Below, piece by piece: positions 35,191-47,547 of a stretch of 64,000 bases of DNA. Position 1 is the first letter of the stretch. Every line of letters begins with the position of its first letter. A program made the position numbers and the translations under genes. The stretch is from Leptodactylus fallax (lineage: Eukaryota > Chordata > Amphibia > Anura > Leptodactylidae). The notes below the pieces were generated by a model. That model did no database searches. It was not told the DNA's origin and was given only the letters and a program-made list of their open reading frames with translations. The stretch lies in NCBI GenBank assembly GCA_947044405.1, contig CAMRHE010000168.1, forward strand, positions 4,365,793 to 4,429,792. The letters run 5' to 3'.

Positions 35191-36789
35191 CAGTGGGGAA
35201 AAAAGTATTTAGTCAGCCACCAATTGTGCAAGTTCTCCCACTTAAAAAGATGAGAGAGGCCTGTAATTGACATCATAGGTAGACCTCAATTATGAGAGAC
35301 AAAATGAGAAAACATATCTAGAAAATCACATTCTGATTTTTTAAGAATTTATTTGCAAATTAAGGTGGAAAATAAGTATTTGATCACCTACAAACAAGCA
35401 AGATTTCTGGCTCTCACAGACCTGTAACTTCTTCTTTAAGAGGCTCCTCTGTCCTCCACTCATTACCTGTAGTAATGGCACCTGTTTGACATTGTTATCA
35501 GTATAAAAGACACCTGTCCACAACCTCAAACAGTCACACTCCAAACTCCACTATGGTGAAGACCAAAGAGCTGTGGAAGGACACCAGAAACAAAATCGTA
35601 GACCTGCACCAGGATGGGTAGGCTGAATCTGCAATAGGCAGGCAGCTTGGTGTGAAGAAATCAACTGTGGGAGCAATAATTAGAAAATGGAAGACATTTA
35701 AGACCACTGATAATCTCCCTCGATCAGGGGCTCCATAGAAGATCTCACCCCGTGGGGTCAAAATGATCACAAGAAGGGTGAGCAAAAATCCCAGAACCAC
35801 ACGGGGGACCTAGTGAATGACCTGCAGAAAGCTGGGACTAACGTAATAAAGGCTACCGTCAGTAACACACTACACCGCCAGGGACTCAGATCCTGCAGTG
35901 TCAGACATGTCCCCCTGCTTAAGCCAGTACATATCCGGGTCTGTCTGAAGTTTGCTAGAGAGCATTTGGATGTTCCAGAAGAGTATTGGGAGAATATCAT
36001 ATGGTCAGATGAAACCAAAGTAGAACTGTTTGGTAGAAACACAACTTGTCGTGTTTGGAGGAGAGTGAATGCTGAGTTGCATCCAAAGAACACCATACCT
36101 ACTGTGAAGCATGAGGGTGGCAACATCATGCTTTTGGGCCGTTTCTCTGCAAAGGGACCACGATGACTGATCCGTGTACATGAAAGAATGAATGGGGCCA
36201 TGTATCGTGAGATTTTGAGTGCAAACCTCCTTCCACCAGCAAGGGCATTGAAGATGAAATGTGGCTGGGTCTTTCAGCATGACAATGATCCCAAGCACAC
36301 CGCCAGGGCAACGAAGGAGTGGCTTCGTAAGAAGCATTTCAAGGTCCTGGAGTGGCCTAGCCAGTCTCCAGATCTCAACCCCATAGAAAACCTTTGGAGA
36401 GAGTTGAAAGTCCGTGTTGCCCAGCGACAGCCCCAAAACATCACTGCTCTAGAGGAGATCTGCATGGAGGAATGGGCCAACATACCAGCAACAGTGTGTG
36501 CCAACCTTGTGAAGACTTACAGAAAACGTTTGACCTCTGTCATTGCCAACAAAGGATATATAACAAAGTATTGAGATGAACTTTTGTTATTGACCAAATA
36601 CTTATTTTCCACCATAATTTGCAAATAAATTCTTTAAAAATCAGACAATGTGGTTTTCTGGATTTGTTTTCTCATTTTGTCTCTCATAGTTGAGGTCTAC
36701 CTATGATGTCAATTACAGGCGTCTCTCATCTTTTTAAGTGGGAGAACTTGCACAATTGGTGGCTGACTAAATACTTTTTTTCCCCACTG
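35191..36789 (+). mobile_element. Tc1-A copy 2 (1.6 kb)
   Basis: Starts CAGTGGGGAAAAAAGTATTT after TA (35189-35190) and ends CCCCACTG at 36789. The right flank is TC instead of TA, a mutated target duplication. Inverted repeats are about 195 bp. It lies within the gypsy integrase remnant, and the integrase-like sequence resumes immediately after it. Confidence 0.92.
35553..36574 (+). pseudogene. Tc1-A transposase (copy 2), dead
   Basis: ATG at 35553 ([10 protein letters not shown]) to the stop at 36574, the normal length for the family. It has stops in the N-terminal part (after DLHQDG, after GAP), a frameshift near 35800-35815 and a stop before [12 protein letters not shown]. The C-terminal half is open and complete: [19 protein letters not shown] and a normal C-terminus NKGYITKY. 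Relative to copy 1 it keeps different defects, so the two copies died independently. Confidence 0.9.
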
Positions 36790-37433
36790 TCTGTGATTGA
36801 ACTAAATCATCAATGGTCTCCTAAGAACTCTTCCACCTCACCAAAGAGCTGATTGGCCAATTCTGCTACCAAAACTGTCCTACAAGTTTAACAACAAAAT
36901 ATACTTCCTTACTAGCTACACCCCATACTACATCATGTTTGGGGGACAAGGCAAGCTATCCGCTGACATTGCCTTGGAGTAACTGTTTCTAATGAGACCA
37001 GCCCACTACCCAAAACTGACGAGGGTGCGTGACCATCAGAGACGGCTGAAGCACATGAGATTGTGCAAGCTGGATGATGGAAGACTGAAAAACAAGTAGA
37101 CTTCAACCCGTATGCAAAGGCTGCATGGTTTCAAGTGGGAGAAAAAGTCTGGCAAAAAGTCTGCACCTATAAGCTGAACACCAAGTGCCATATGTCATGA
37201 GCCATAAGTGCCATAAGTGACATGAGCCATATGTCATCACAGCTATCGCATGCCCTGACATAGATGTGTACAATAATAAGAGGGGAGGTCATCGCCAGCC
37301 CAAAAAAACAAATGAACCATGACACTGATGGTGTTCCTGCTGTCCCTGGTGAGGTCCCCCTACGTAGATTTGAAAGTGCACCAAGTGTAAGATGCCCTGT
37401 AGCAACCTAAACTGAACTGCAGCATTGTATATA

Positions 37434-38360
<927 letters not shown>

Positions 38361-38362
38361 TA

Positions 38363-38738
38363 CTTCAAGTGGGCTGGAGCCCATATATCCTGCACCTTAG
38401 TACCACAAGCTATCGACTGCCCTAGTTTTGTTTCAGTTGAACTTTTGGACACTATCCATGTTCCATCCCCTACTAAAGTGCCAGTTATTGGGACACTTAC
38501 CCCTATTATTGCATCTGTTGTGCCCCCTCTTGCTAAAAAAGCAAGAGCTAACCTGGGTGTGAGCCATTGCCCATTTTACCCTTTACCCTTGGTACTGCAA
38601 TTGGACGCTACCTACTGTTTCCTAGTTGTAGGCACAATGTCTCATGGACTAATGCATACATGTATATATGTGCTTTATTATACTGATAGGTGTAAGTTAA
38701 GTGACGTTTATTCTGTGTCTATACTTTTTATGAGCTAA
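38363..38738. other. Unassigned spacer with a short open frame
   Basis: A forward frame runs through this region (PLVLQLDATYCFLVVG) but partly overlaps the Tc1-D end and has no recognisable domain. I treat it as non-coding. Confidence 0.35.
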
Positions 38739-38877
38739 TACACTACCATTCAAAAGTTTGGGGTCACCCAGACAATTTTGTGTTTTCCATGAAAACTCAC
38801 ACTTTTATTTATCAAATGAGTTGCAAAATGAATAGAAAATATAGTCAAGACATTAACAAGGTTAGAAATAATGATTT

Positions 38878-39968
38878 TTATTTGAAATAATAATTTTCTC
38901 CTTCAAACTTTTTGCTTTTGTCAAAGAATGCTCCATTTGCAGCAATTACAGCATTGCAGACCTTTGACATTCTAGCTGTTAATTTGCTGAGGTAATATGG
39001 AGAAATTTCACTCCATGCTTCCAGAAGCCCCTCCCACAAGTTGGATTGTCTTGATGGGCACTTTTTGCGTACCTTATGGTCAAGCTGCTCCCACAACAGC
39101 TCAATGGGGTTGAGATCTGGCCACTCCATTACAGATAGAATACCAGCTGCCTAATTCTTCTCTAAATACAGTACAGACCAAAAGTTTGGACACACCTTCT
39201 CATTCCAAGAGTTTTCTGTATTTTCATGACTATAAAAATTGTAGATTCACACTGAAGGCATCAAAACTATGAATTAACACATGTGGAATTATATACTTAA
39301 CAAAAAAGTTTGAAACAACTGAAAATATGTCTTATATTCTAGGTTCTTCAAAGTAGCCACCTTTTGCTTTGATTACTGCTTTGCACACTCTTGGCATTCT
39401 CTTGATGCTTGACAGATGGCGTCAGGCACTCTTCCAGCATCTTTTCAGTTGTTCTGCGTCTCACAAATGTTCTTCTGTGTGATCCAAACACCTCAAACTT
39501 CGATTCGTCTGTCCATAACACTATTTTCCAGTCTTCCTCTGTGCAATGTCTGTGTTCTTTTGCCCATATTAATCTTTTCCTTTTATTAGCCAGTCTCCGA
39601 TATGGCTTTTTCATGGCCACTCTGCCCTGAAGGCCAGCATCCCTGAGTCGCCTCTTCACTGTAGACGTTGACACTGGCATTTTGCGGGTACTATTTAATG
39701 AAGCTGCCAGTTGAGGACCTGTGAGGCGTCGATTTCTCAAACTAGAGACTCTAATGTACTTGTCTTGTTGCTCAGTTGTGCAACGGGGCCTCCCACTTCT
39801 CTTTCTACTCTGGTTAGAGCCTGTTTATGCTGTCCTCTGAAGGGAGTAGTACACACCGTTGTAGGAAATCTTCAGTTTCTTGGCAATTTCTCGCATGGAA
39901 TAGCCTTCATTTCTGAGAACAAGAGTAGACTGTAGAGTTTCACATGAAAGTTCTCTTTTTCTGGCCAT
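38878..39968 (-). pseudogene. Tc1-C transposase, disrupted
   Basis: ATG at 39968 (MARKRELSCETLQSTLVLRN), helix-turn-helix around SMREIAKKLKISYNGV, then a stop after SLQRTA. A second open part (39740-39413) covers MRNRRLTGPQLAASLNST to LWTDESKFEVFG and TPSVKH. The stretch with the second catalytic aspartate is replaced by the Tc1-B fragment. The C-terminus resumes with MEWPDLNPIELLWEQL to the stop at 38878. Confidence 0.88.
39169..39407. mobile_element. Tc1-B terminal fragment (239 bp)
   Basis: Almost identical to the first ~240 bp of Tc1-B (15087-15325), beginning CAGTACAGACCAAAAGTTTG after a TA at 39167-39168. It stops abruptly at CTCTTGATG inside what is the long inverted repeat, with no right end or second TA. 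A deletion that also removed Tc1-C coding sequence is the simplest explanation. Confidence 0.88.
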
Positions 39969-40625
39969 TTTGAGAGTTTAATCGAACCAACAAATGTAAT
40001 GCTCCAGATTCTCAACTAGCTCAAAGGAAGGTCAGTTTTATAGCTTCTCTAACCAGCCAAACTGTTTTCAGCTGTGCTAACATACTTGCACAAGGGTTTT
40101 CTAAACATCCATTAGCCTTCTTACACAGTTAGCAAACACAATGTACCATTAGAACACTGGAGTGATGGTTGCTGGAAATGGGCCTCTATACATCTATGTA
40201 GATATTGCATTAAAAACCAGATGTTTGCAGCTAGAATAGTCATTTACCACATTAACAATGTATAGAGTGTATTTCTGATTCATTTAATGTTATCTTCATT
40301 GAAAAAAAATGTGCTTTTCTTTCAAAAATAAGGAAATTTCTAAGTGACCCTAAACTTTTGAACGGTAGTGTATGTAATTTTTTCTCCTAGCTCTTACACT
40401 TAGCCTTAAAGGGGAATTTGTAATGTCCCACTGGTAACACTACGAAAAGTTTATATTTAATTTGGAAGTTAAAAGGGTTTTCTCATAGCAAAAAAACAAA
40501 ACAAAAACAATCATTCATTCTGCAAAAGCAAAATATGAAAAAGTTATGACTTTTAACATGTGACAACACTTAAAACAAAAAAGGAACCACATCCTTAAGT
40601 GTCAAACTACTCCACATCCTCGGGA

Positions 40626-40748
40626 TAGGTTTACACAGAGTTTTTTTGCTCAAAAACTGCATGTGGTTTTTAATTGCAGTAATGCCTAGCACATGTTACT
40701 ATGCATATCAGCTGTATGATAACAGCATATAATGCAGAGGTTTTCAAT
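40626..40748. mobile_element. Left half of a MITE split by the TTAA element
   Basis: GGTTTACACAGAGTTTTTTT ... TTTTTAATTGCAGTAATG matches the left arm of the intact MITE at 46064-46280. The right half is found 4.8 kb away at 45522-45617. Confidence 0.75.
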
Positions 40749-41327
40749 TTAACCCCTAGACAACCAGCGCCGCAATACTACGGCACGACCACCTAGGTCT
40801 AAAAATCACACCACCGTACTATTATGGCAGAAGCTTTCCACCCGCTCAGTGTATGAGCTTCTAAGCCAAATGTTAGCTGTAACACTGCTAAGACTGCTAA
40901 CACCCTGCTCCAAGACTCCCAGACAGAGCACCCGAAACATTATTTAACCTACATTGTGAACGTCGTAAAAAAATAAAATGGAAAAAAAAACACCTAACGT
41001 AATGATGTTTTGCTATTTTGCCTCACAAAATATGCTATATGTGTTCAAAAGGTTGTATATAGCCCAAAGTAGTACCAATAAAAAGCAGAGCTCGCCCCAC
41101 AAAAAACTATACTCCTGAAGGAATTTATCCACGGGTACAGTGAACATTTTTAACCTCCAAGTGTTGCATTAAATTATTTTCTAGACCTGAATCTGCACCT
41201 GATGGTGAAGAGAAAATTTTCATTTTTCATTATCAGTTGCACATTCATTTCTGGAAAGTAAATTAATGCAACACTCAAAGGTTAAAAATTCTCACTACGC
41301 CACTTGATAAATCCCCTGAGGGGTGTA

Positions 41328-42903
41328 CACTGTATTCCAAATTATTATGCAAATAATATTTTCTCATATTTTCCAAAATTACCTATATGAATTGCAGTCA
41401 TTGTAATTTTCCAGTCATCAACTATTCGAGTATAATTGAAAGGTTTTTGAACAAACTGCCTATGATAACAGTATATTTAAAAAAAAAATAAACACTCAAA
41501 ATGCATGTTTTAAATTATTATGCACAGCAGAATTTGCAACCTTTTCATTTTTATTAAGAACAAAAAAATGGCCATTGTGAAATTATAAGCATTAGCAGGT
41601 TATTACAAACTGAAATCAAACAGTTTTCAAGCCAAAACTTTATTTGAGGTGATGTTACATTTGCACATAGGACCCCTTGTTCGAAAGAAGCTTCTGAACT
41701 CTCTCGTCCATTGAATTTGTCAGTTTTTGGATGGTTTCTGCTTCAATTGTTTTGCATGAGGACAGAATACCCTCCCAGAGCTGTTGCTTAGATGTGAACT
41801 GCCTCCCGCCATCATAGACACTCCTTTTGATGATGCTCCAGAGGTTCTCAATGGGGTTGAGGTCAGGGGAGCATGGGGGCCACACCATAAGTTTGTCCCC
41901 TTTTATGCCCATAGCAGCCAGAGATGGAGATGTGTTATTTGCAGCATGAGACGGTGCATTATCATGCATGAAAATGATCTTTCTGCGGAATGCATGGTTC
42001 TTCTTCTTGAACCATGGCAGGAAGTGCTGTTTGAGAAACTCCACATACATTATGGAGTTCATCTTTACCCCTTCAGGGATCCTAAAGGGGCCGACAATCT
42101 CTCTCCCCATGATTCCAGCCCAAAACATTACTCCACCTCCTCCTTGTTGGCGCCGTAGCCATGTTTGCATGGGGTGTCCATCAACAAGCCATCCTCCACT
42201 CCATCAATCTGGACCATCGAGCATTGCACGGCACTCATCGGTGAACAAAACAGTTTTGAAGTCAGTCTTCATGTATTGTTTGGCCCACTGGAGCCATTTC
42301 TGCTTGTGTGCAGTGATAGAGGAGGTCGAAAGGATGGCTTACGCACAGCTGCAAACCTCTGAAGGACCCTGCATCTTGTTGTTTGGGGGACGTTGGAGGC
42401 ACCAGCAGCTTCAAAAACTTGTCTGCTGCTATGACAAGGCATTTTTGAAGCTGCTCTTTTAACCTGATGTTATTGCCTGTTGGAAAGAGTCCTCAATTTT
42501 CCCTTATCAGCACGCACACGTGTGTGCTGTGAATCAGCTACATACTTCTTGATTGTGCGATGATCACGATGAAGTGTCTTGGCAATGTTGATTGTAGTCA
42601 TGCCTTGACCTACTTGACCTAAACACTCCACAATTTGTTGCTTCTCAGCAGCCGACACATCCTTTTTCTTTCCCATTTTGGATGAAAATGTAGGCTGCTT
42701 AATAATGTGGGACAGCCTTCTTAAGTAGTCTTGCCTTTAATTGGACACACCTACCAAACTAATTAGCACAGGTGTCTGCAATTGCTTTCAGTGATATAAA
42801 GAGCCCTGACACACATCACCATCAATGAGTTTAACTGACAAACAAAAAAATTCTTACCTTATCACTCCTAAACACTTTTTGCATAATAATTTGGAACACA
42901 GTG
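41328..42903 (-). mobile_element. Tc1-like element Tc1-E (1.58 kb)
   Basis: TA at 41326-41327 and 42904-42905; ends CACTGTATTCCAAATTATTA and CACTGTGTTCCAAATTATTA, inverted repeats about 27 bp. It interrupts a GGGGTGTAGTTTCC word of the surrounding internal repeat exactly at its TA, so the empty site can be read directly. Confidence 0.93.
41655..42676 (-). pseudogene. Tc1-E transposase, DD37E spacing, frameshifted
   Basis: ATG at 42676 (MGKKKDVSAAEKQQIVECLG), helix-turn-helix near MTTINIAKTLHRDHRTIKKY, open to about 42470. The middle third lies in other frames with stops. The last 171 codons are open: [41 protein letters not shown] and C-terminus SNKGSYVQM. I count 37 residues between the second D and E, the DD37E class. 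The N- and C-terminal frames differ, so there is at least one indel. Confidence 0.9.
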
Positions 42904-42905
42904 TA

Positions 42906-44560
42906 GTTTCCAATATGGAAAAATTCCATGCGTAGTATCCAAATTCCACTTTGCTGACAATTCAGCAGCTCTGCAAAAGTGGCATGATGTCCAAAAAACA
43001 TTCTGGGCTCCAAAAACCAAAATATCGCTTCTTCCTTTCTCTGCTCAGCATGTGGGCATAAACTGCTGTTGGGGCACACAGCAGGACGCAGATGTGAAGA
43101 AGAACTTTATGCTTTTGGAGCGCAGATTTAGATTACTGGTTTTTGGACACCATGTCACGTTTGCAAAGACCCTAAAATTACCCCTACAAAAAGGGGTCAC
43201 TTCTTGGGGAATTCCAATTTACTTGCACCCACAGGGCTTTACAAAAACAACATGGAATGCAGAAACTCTCTCTAACTCCCACATTGTGGAAAAGCTGCAG
43301 ATTTTATTGCAGATTTTGTTGCATTTTTTTGAGCCAAAGCCAAGTGCGGAGAAAGTATAAGGGCTTCCAATATATTTCTCATTCCTTTCCAAGTCACTCT
43401 TGACTTTGGCTAAAAAAAATGCAAATGCAAAATCTGCAACAAAAAAAGCTACATTTCTACAATGTGAGGCCGCAGCCTATACACCAAAAGCTAAAAAGCG
43501 CAGTGCTCCTTCCCTTCTCAGCCCTGCTGTGTGCCCAAGCAGCAGTTTACATCCACACATACAACTTTTTTGTACCCAGGATAACCCACTTAATAGTTTT
43601 AGGATTGCATGTCTCTGATGAAACAAAGTGGGCACAACATATTTGGCAATGAAATGGCATATTTCTTTAAAAATTTCAATTTTCACTTTATACATTGATT
43701 TTTGGGAAGCACTCTTGGGCTCAAAATGATAATACCCCTTGAGAAATCCTATGAGGGATGTAGTTTCCAAAATGTGGTCTCTTTTTGGAGGTTTGTATTG
43801 ATTTTGGTAGCAAAATCTGCCCTCCAAAAGTCAAATAGCACTCTTTCCATTCTGAGCCCCAAGATGTATCCATACAGCAGTTTACAACCACATATGGGGT
43901 ATTGCTGGGTTCAGGAGAAATTGTGTAATGAACTGTAGGGTGCTTTTTCTCCTCTTGTGAAAATGAAAAATTTGGGGCTAAATTGACAGTCTATTGGATA
44001 AAAAGTTTTTCATTTTCACGTTCCAATGTTAATAAAATATGTGAGGGGTGTAGTTTCCACAATGCAGTCACGTTTGGGGTGTTTCCATTGTACTTGCACT
44101 TTAGGGGCTCAGCAAAAGCGACATGACACCTGAAAACTATTCCAGCAAAATCTATACTCCAAAAGCCAAATAGTGCTCTTTCCATTCCGAGCCCTGCCAT
44201 GTACCCATACAGCAGATTACACCAAATAAGGGGTATTGCCATGTTCATGAGCAAAACTGTGAAATATATTTTCTCATTTAACTCCTTATGAATGTGAAAA
44301 TTTTAGGGCTAAATGAACCTCCATATTGTTTTCAAACTTCCCAAATGCTGTTTTGAATTATTTGAGGGGTGCAGTTTTGAAAATGGGGTGATTTATGGGA
44401 GGTTTCTATTATATATAGGCCTTTAAAATTCCCTTCACAACTGAAGTAATAAAACTCACTAACAAATGAGTTTGGGAAATTTTTCTTGTAATTCTGGAAA
44501 ATCAGTTTTACTTGTAAGCCTTCAAACATCCAAAATAAATTAAAGGACAATTAAAATATA
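42906..44560. repeat. Tandem ~300-bp diverged repeats inside the TTAA element
   Basis: Recurring blocks: GTGTAGTTTCCA-AATG, TCCAAAAGCCAAATAG, GCTCTTTCCATTC-GAGCCC and ACCCATACAGCAG appear at about 42960-43080, 43750-43900, 44045-44220 and a partial at 44360-44420. Units are roughly 300 bp. The array is broken by a MITE at 43270-43478. Confidence 0.7.
43270..43478. mobile_element. MITE, sibling of 21091-21324
   Basis: The left arm (CACATTGTGGAAAAGCTGCAG, then TTTT-GCAGATTTTG) and right arm (AAAATCTGCAACAAAAAAAG, then GTGAGGCCGCAGCCT) match the family at 21091. The centre contains AGCCAAAGCCAAG. Confidence 0.7.
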
Positions 44561-45521
44561 ATGCCAATATAAAGCAGAGATATGGTAGATAATAGTTATT
44601 AACCCTTTCAGCATCATTGATGCCCCAATGCTCAGGCCAAATTTAGCACTTTGGTATGCATTGCTTTACACAGCTATATCTTTTTAATGGCTTTGCATAT
44701 CTCACCTTTTTACCACGTTTTTTTCAGGACACATAAGGCTTGAAATAAGTAGCCTTATTTGTTAAATAAGTTGAAATTTTTTTTTCACTAGAAGTGGAAG
44801 AATGTTATAAACTGTTAAAAAAATGTAAATTTTGCTTCTTTTACTACTTAACCAGTAGTTTAGTATAGTAGAGGGCTGAAAACTGCCTGTGTTAGCTCTA
44901 GCTAGGCTCCCTGCTGAGACAGAGCAAACATCCAAGAAGATGGTGAAGGGAGAGGCTGGCAGGGGAGCAAGTTTTGCTAGCACAATGTGAATGGGAAGAC
45001 TCTTTCACTTTACTATGATCACTGTAAAGAGTTACATTTTGTTGATAAAAGTGATGATAAAAGTCCTAAAAGCTTCACTTATTACAGTGTAACTCCTGGA
45101 CAAAACACTCAGCATGGAGGTGCAGCTCCTATCACTCCTACAACAGCAGTTGTAAATCACAGGTGTTTGACTATAATTAACATGACTGCAGCATCGGGTA
45201 TCAGATAAAGTGACTTAAATAGGCAGATTAGTGACATCTAAGGGTTAATGTATTTGGGTGCTATGAATATCTGTTTGAAAAGCAGAGCATTTCTCATTTT
45301 GAAAATTCTGAGTTTTTCCAAATTTCCAGAAAATCTCCTATTTCCTATTCCTAAAACTATTGATCAATGTTTACCACTAACATGAAGTACAATGTGTCAT
45401 GAAAAAACATTCTCAAATTCACTTGTGTAAGTGAAAGCGTCTCAAAGTTGTTGCCATATAAAGTGACACATATCAGGGGTGGTCCTTAAGGTATTTTTAG
45501 GCGGTGTCCTAAAGGGGTTAA

Positions 45522-45617
45522 TGGCCATTGGCATACAGGTGACATGAATAGTAACGTGCTATGCAGTACTAAACTGAATGCAGTTCTTTAGAAAAAAAGC
45601 ATGGTATAAACTCAGCT
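45522..45617. mobile_element. Right half of the split MITE
   Basis: CTGAATGCAGTTCTTTAG then AAAAAAAGC, and TATAAACTCAGCTTT, form the right arm that pairs with 40626-40690. The element at 45622 is inserted at its outer edge. Confidence 0.7.
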
Positions 45618-45621
45618 TTAA

Positions 45622-46003
45622 AGAGGACCTTTCACCACCTCCAACAAGTCCAGCTTGTTTACATCAATTAATAGGTGCTGCTTCATTGATTCTGGGCCAT
45701 TTAGATTTTTTTTCTGTAGCCCCCTCAGCTCCTGAGCAATCAATGCTGCTAATTCTGGTGTCTGATATGCTATTTAGGCTCTGTGCTGTCAGAAGGGCGG
45801 TGTCAGGCAGGAGCAGGACCCCCTACCAGACACTGCCCTTCTCACATTACAGAGCTTAAATAGCACATCAGGCCTCAAAACTAACTGCACTTGTTTCTTG
45901 GGAATGGTGGGGGCTAAAGAAAAAATTCCAACTACAATGGAATCAGTGGAGTTGCACCTCTTAACATATGCTAAGCACTTGAACAGGTGGTGAAATGTCC
46001 TCT
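45622..46003. mobile_element. TTAA-flanked MITE (382 bp)
   Basis: TTAA at 45618-45621 and 46004-46007. The inverted repeats AGAGGACCTTTCACCACCT and AGAGGACATTTCACCACCT (reverse complement) differ at one position. No coding capacity. piggyBac- or Kolobok-type by target. Confidence 0.85.
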
Positions 46004-46063
46004 TTAAGTGACTAAGGTTCTAATTTGACTACAAACCAATGCAACACAATATTACAGCATGCT

Positions 46064-46280
46064 AAGGCTGGGTTTACCCAATACTTTTTTGCTGAAGACC
46101 TACGTGTAGTTTTTAATTGCAGTAATATGTAGCACATGTAACTATACATCTCACCTGTATGCTAACAGACATTACTTTGAAAGCTTCCTGTTTACTGACA
46201 TAGTAGCATGTACTACTCATAACAGGAATTAAAAGCAGCGTGCAGTTGTTCAGGAAAAAACGTTGTGTAATCCCAGCCTT
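46064..46280. mobile_element. MITE, intact sibling of the split copy
   Basis: AAGGCTGGGTTTACCCAATA and the reverse complement of the right end (AAGGCTGGGATTACACAACG) are matched termini; arms run about 50 bp with TTTTTT and TTTTTAAT landmarks. The target duplication is ambiguous (a three-base TAA/TTA-type is possible). Confidence 0.75.
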
Positions 46281-46327
46281 TAAAGGCTGCTTTTCCTCCT
46301 CCCCCACTGGCTGGTCACACATATATA

Positions 46328-47263
46328 CACATGGACAAAATTGTTGGTACCCCTCGTTTAATGAAAGAAAGACCCACAATGGTCACAGAAATAACTTGAA
46401 TCTGACAAAAGTAATAATATATAAAAATTCTATGACAATAAACCAATGAAAGTCAAACATTGCTTTTCAACCATGCTTCAACAGAATTTAAAAAAAAAAG
46501 AAAACTCATGAAACAGGCCTGGACAGAAATGATGGTACCCTTAACTTAATATTTTGTTGCACAACCTTTTGAGGCAATCACTGCAATCAAACGATTCCTG
46601 TAACTGTCAATGAGACTTTTGCAGCTCTCAACAGGTATTTTGGCTCACTCCTCATGAGCAAACTGCTCCAGTTGTCTTGGGTTTGAAGGGTGCTTTTTCC
46701 AGACGGCATGTTTCAGCTCCTTCCAAAGATGCTCAGTAGGATTTAGGTCAGGGCTCATAGAAGGCCACTTCAGAATAGTCCAATGTTTTCCTCTTAGCCA
46801 TTCTTGGGTGTTTTTAGCTGTTTGTTTTGGATCATTATCCTGTTGCAAGACCCATGACCTGCAACTGAGACCAAGCTTTCTGACACTGGGCAGCACATTT
46901 CTCTCTAGAATCCCTTGATAGTCTTGAGATTTCATTGTACCCTGCACAGATTCAAGACACCCTGTGCCAGATGCAGCAAAGCAGCCCCTGAACATAACAG
47001 AGCCTCCTCCATGTTACACAGTAGGGACAGTGTTCTTTTCAAGATATGCTTCATTTTTCCGTCTGTGAACATAGAGCTGATGTGCCTTGCCAAAAATTTT
47101 GATATTTGTCTCATCTGTCCATAGAACATTCTCGCAGAAGTTTTGTGGCTTGTCAACATGTAGTTTGGCAAATTCCAGTTTTGTCAGATTTAAGTTATTT
47201 CTGTGACCATTGTGGGTTTTTCTTTCAATAAATGAGGGGTACCAACAATTTTGTCCACATCTG
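46328..47263 (-). mobile_element. Internally deleted Tc1-D, copy 2 (936 bp)
   Basis: TA at 46326-46327 and 47264-47265; ends CACATGGACAAAATTGTTGG and CAGATGTGGACAAAATTGTT. Same architecture as 37434-38360, including the same join between inverted repeat and catalytic domain (CAAACTACATGTTGACAAGC versus CAAATTCCAGTTTTG context on the other strand). Confidence 0.9.
46546..47170 (-). pseudogene. Tc1-D transposase, N-terminally deleted (copy 2)
   Basis: Reverse-strand relic with YMLTSHKTS at the truncated start, a frameshift near 46990-47050, then [35 protein letters not shown] and SPDLNPTEHLWKELK to GCATKY. A stop occurs near 46645 after QFAHEE. No DNA-binding domains. Confidence 0.88.
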
Positions 47264-47547
47264 TAGGATAGTTAGCATATCACTTTGTGACAAGTTGTCA
47301 TAAGACCATATAGAAAAACAGTTTAACTTGTTAAACACATATCTGGACATGTCCAACCAAGAGGACAGGTAAAGAAGAATACATCTGTATGTGCTACCAC
47401 TGTATACTGCACGCTTTCACAAATGTATATACCATTTTTTATTTAAATTTTATCCCCTAGAAGTAAGAACAAAATATCCTCTTTATTGAACCCTAGAAGA
47501 CTCATTATGGTACGTTATAAAATAAAGCAGAACTATATATATATGTA

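Larger units (their letters stand above)
34200..37210 (+). pseudogene. Ty3/gypsy pol remnant (RNase H end and integrase), split by Tc1-A copy 2
   Basis: Forward-strand fragments of LTR-retrotransposon pol. About 34215-34370 reads as the end of RNase H (MDNNPLTNLNN, ALKQKWASRIA, VNYKPGKSNGDDSLS). About 34740-35100 matches the integrase zinc region and core start (DKAGHFGVQEA, FALAVSVKN). About 35090-35190 matches the second catalytic aspartate area (MDRGSVFASQHCEEL). The remainder (36790-37150) has integrase C-terminal parts such as WFQVGEKVWQK. Many stops and frameshifts; no LTR found. It is clearly older and more decayed than the element at 57788. Confidence 0.75.
38741..40370 (-). mobile_element. 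Tc1-like element Tc1-C with embedded Tc1-B fragment
   Basis: TA at 38739-38740 and 40371-40372; ends CACTACCATTCAAAAGTTTG and CACTACCGTTCAAAAGTTTA. The strong inverted repeat is about 28 bp. The total of 1.63 kb is coincidental: about 240 bp of Tc1-B is inserted while a similar length of the catalytic domain is missing. Confidence 0.9.
40753..45517. mobile_element. TTAA-flanked element holding Tc1-E and a MITE
   Basis: TTAA at 40749-40752 and 45518-45521. The ends are CCCCTAGACAACCAGCG (left) and CCCCTTTAGGACACCG (right, reverse complement), short imperfect inverted repeats. Without Tc1-E (41328-42903) and the MITE (43270-43478) it is about 3 kb. It has no transposase frame and consists largely of diverged internal repeats (GGGGTGTAGTTTCCA blocks). 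TTAA fits piggyBac or Kolobok. A pair AACCC...AAGGG with TTAA at 44599 and 45245 could be a further element inside it. Confidence 0.65.

Noticed and set aside
44603..45244. Separate TTAA element inside the larger one
   Set aside because: TTAA occurs at both ends and the termini share CCCTT, but the inverted similarity ends after a few bases, so it is mentioned only as a possibility.
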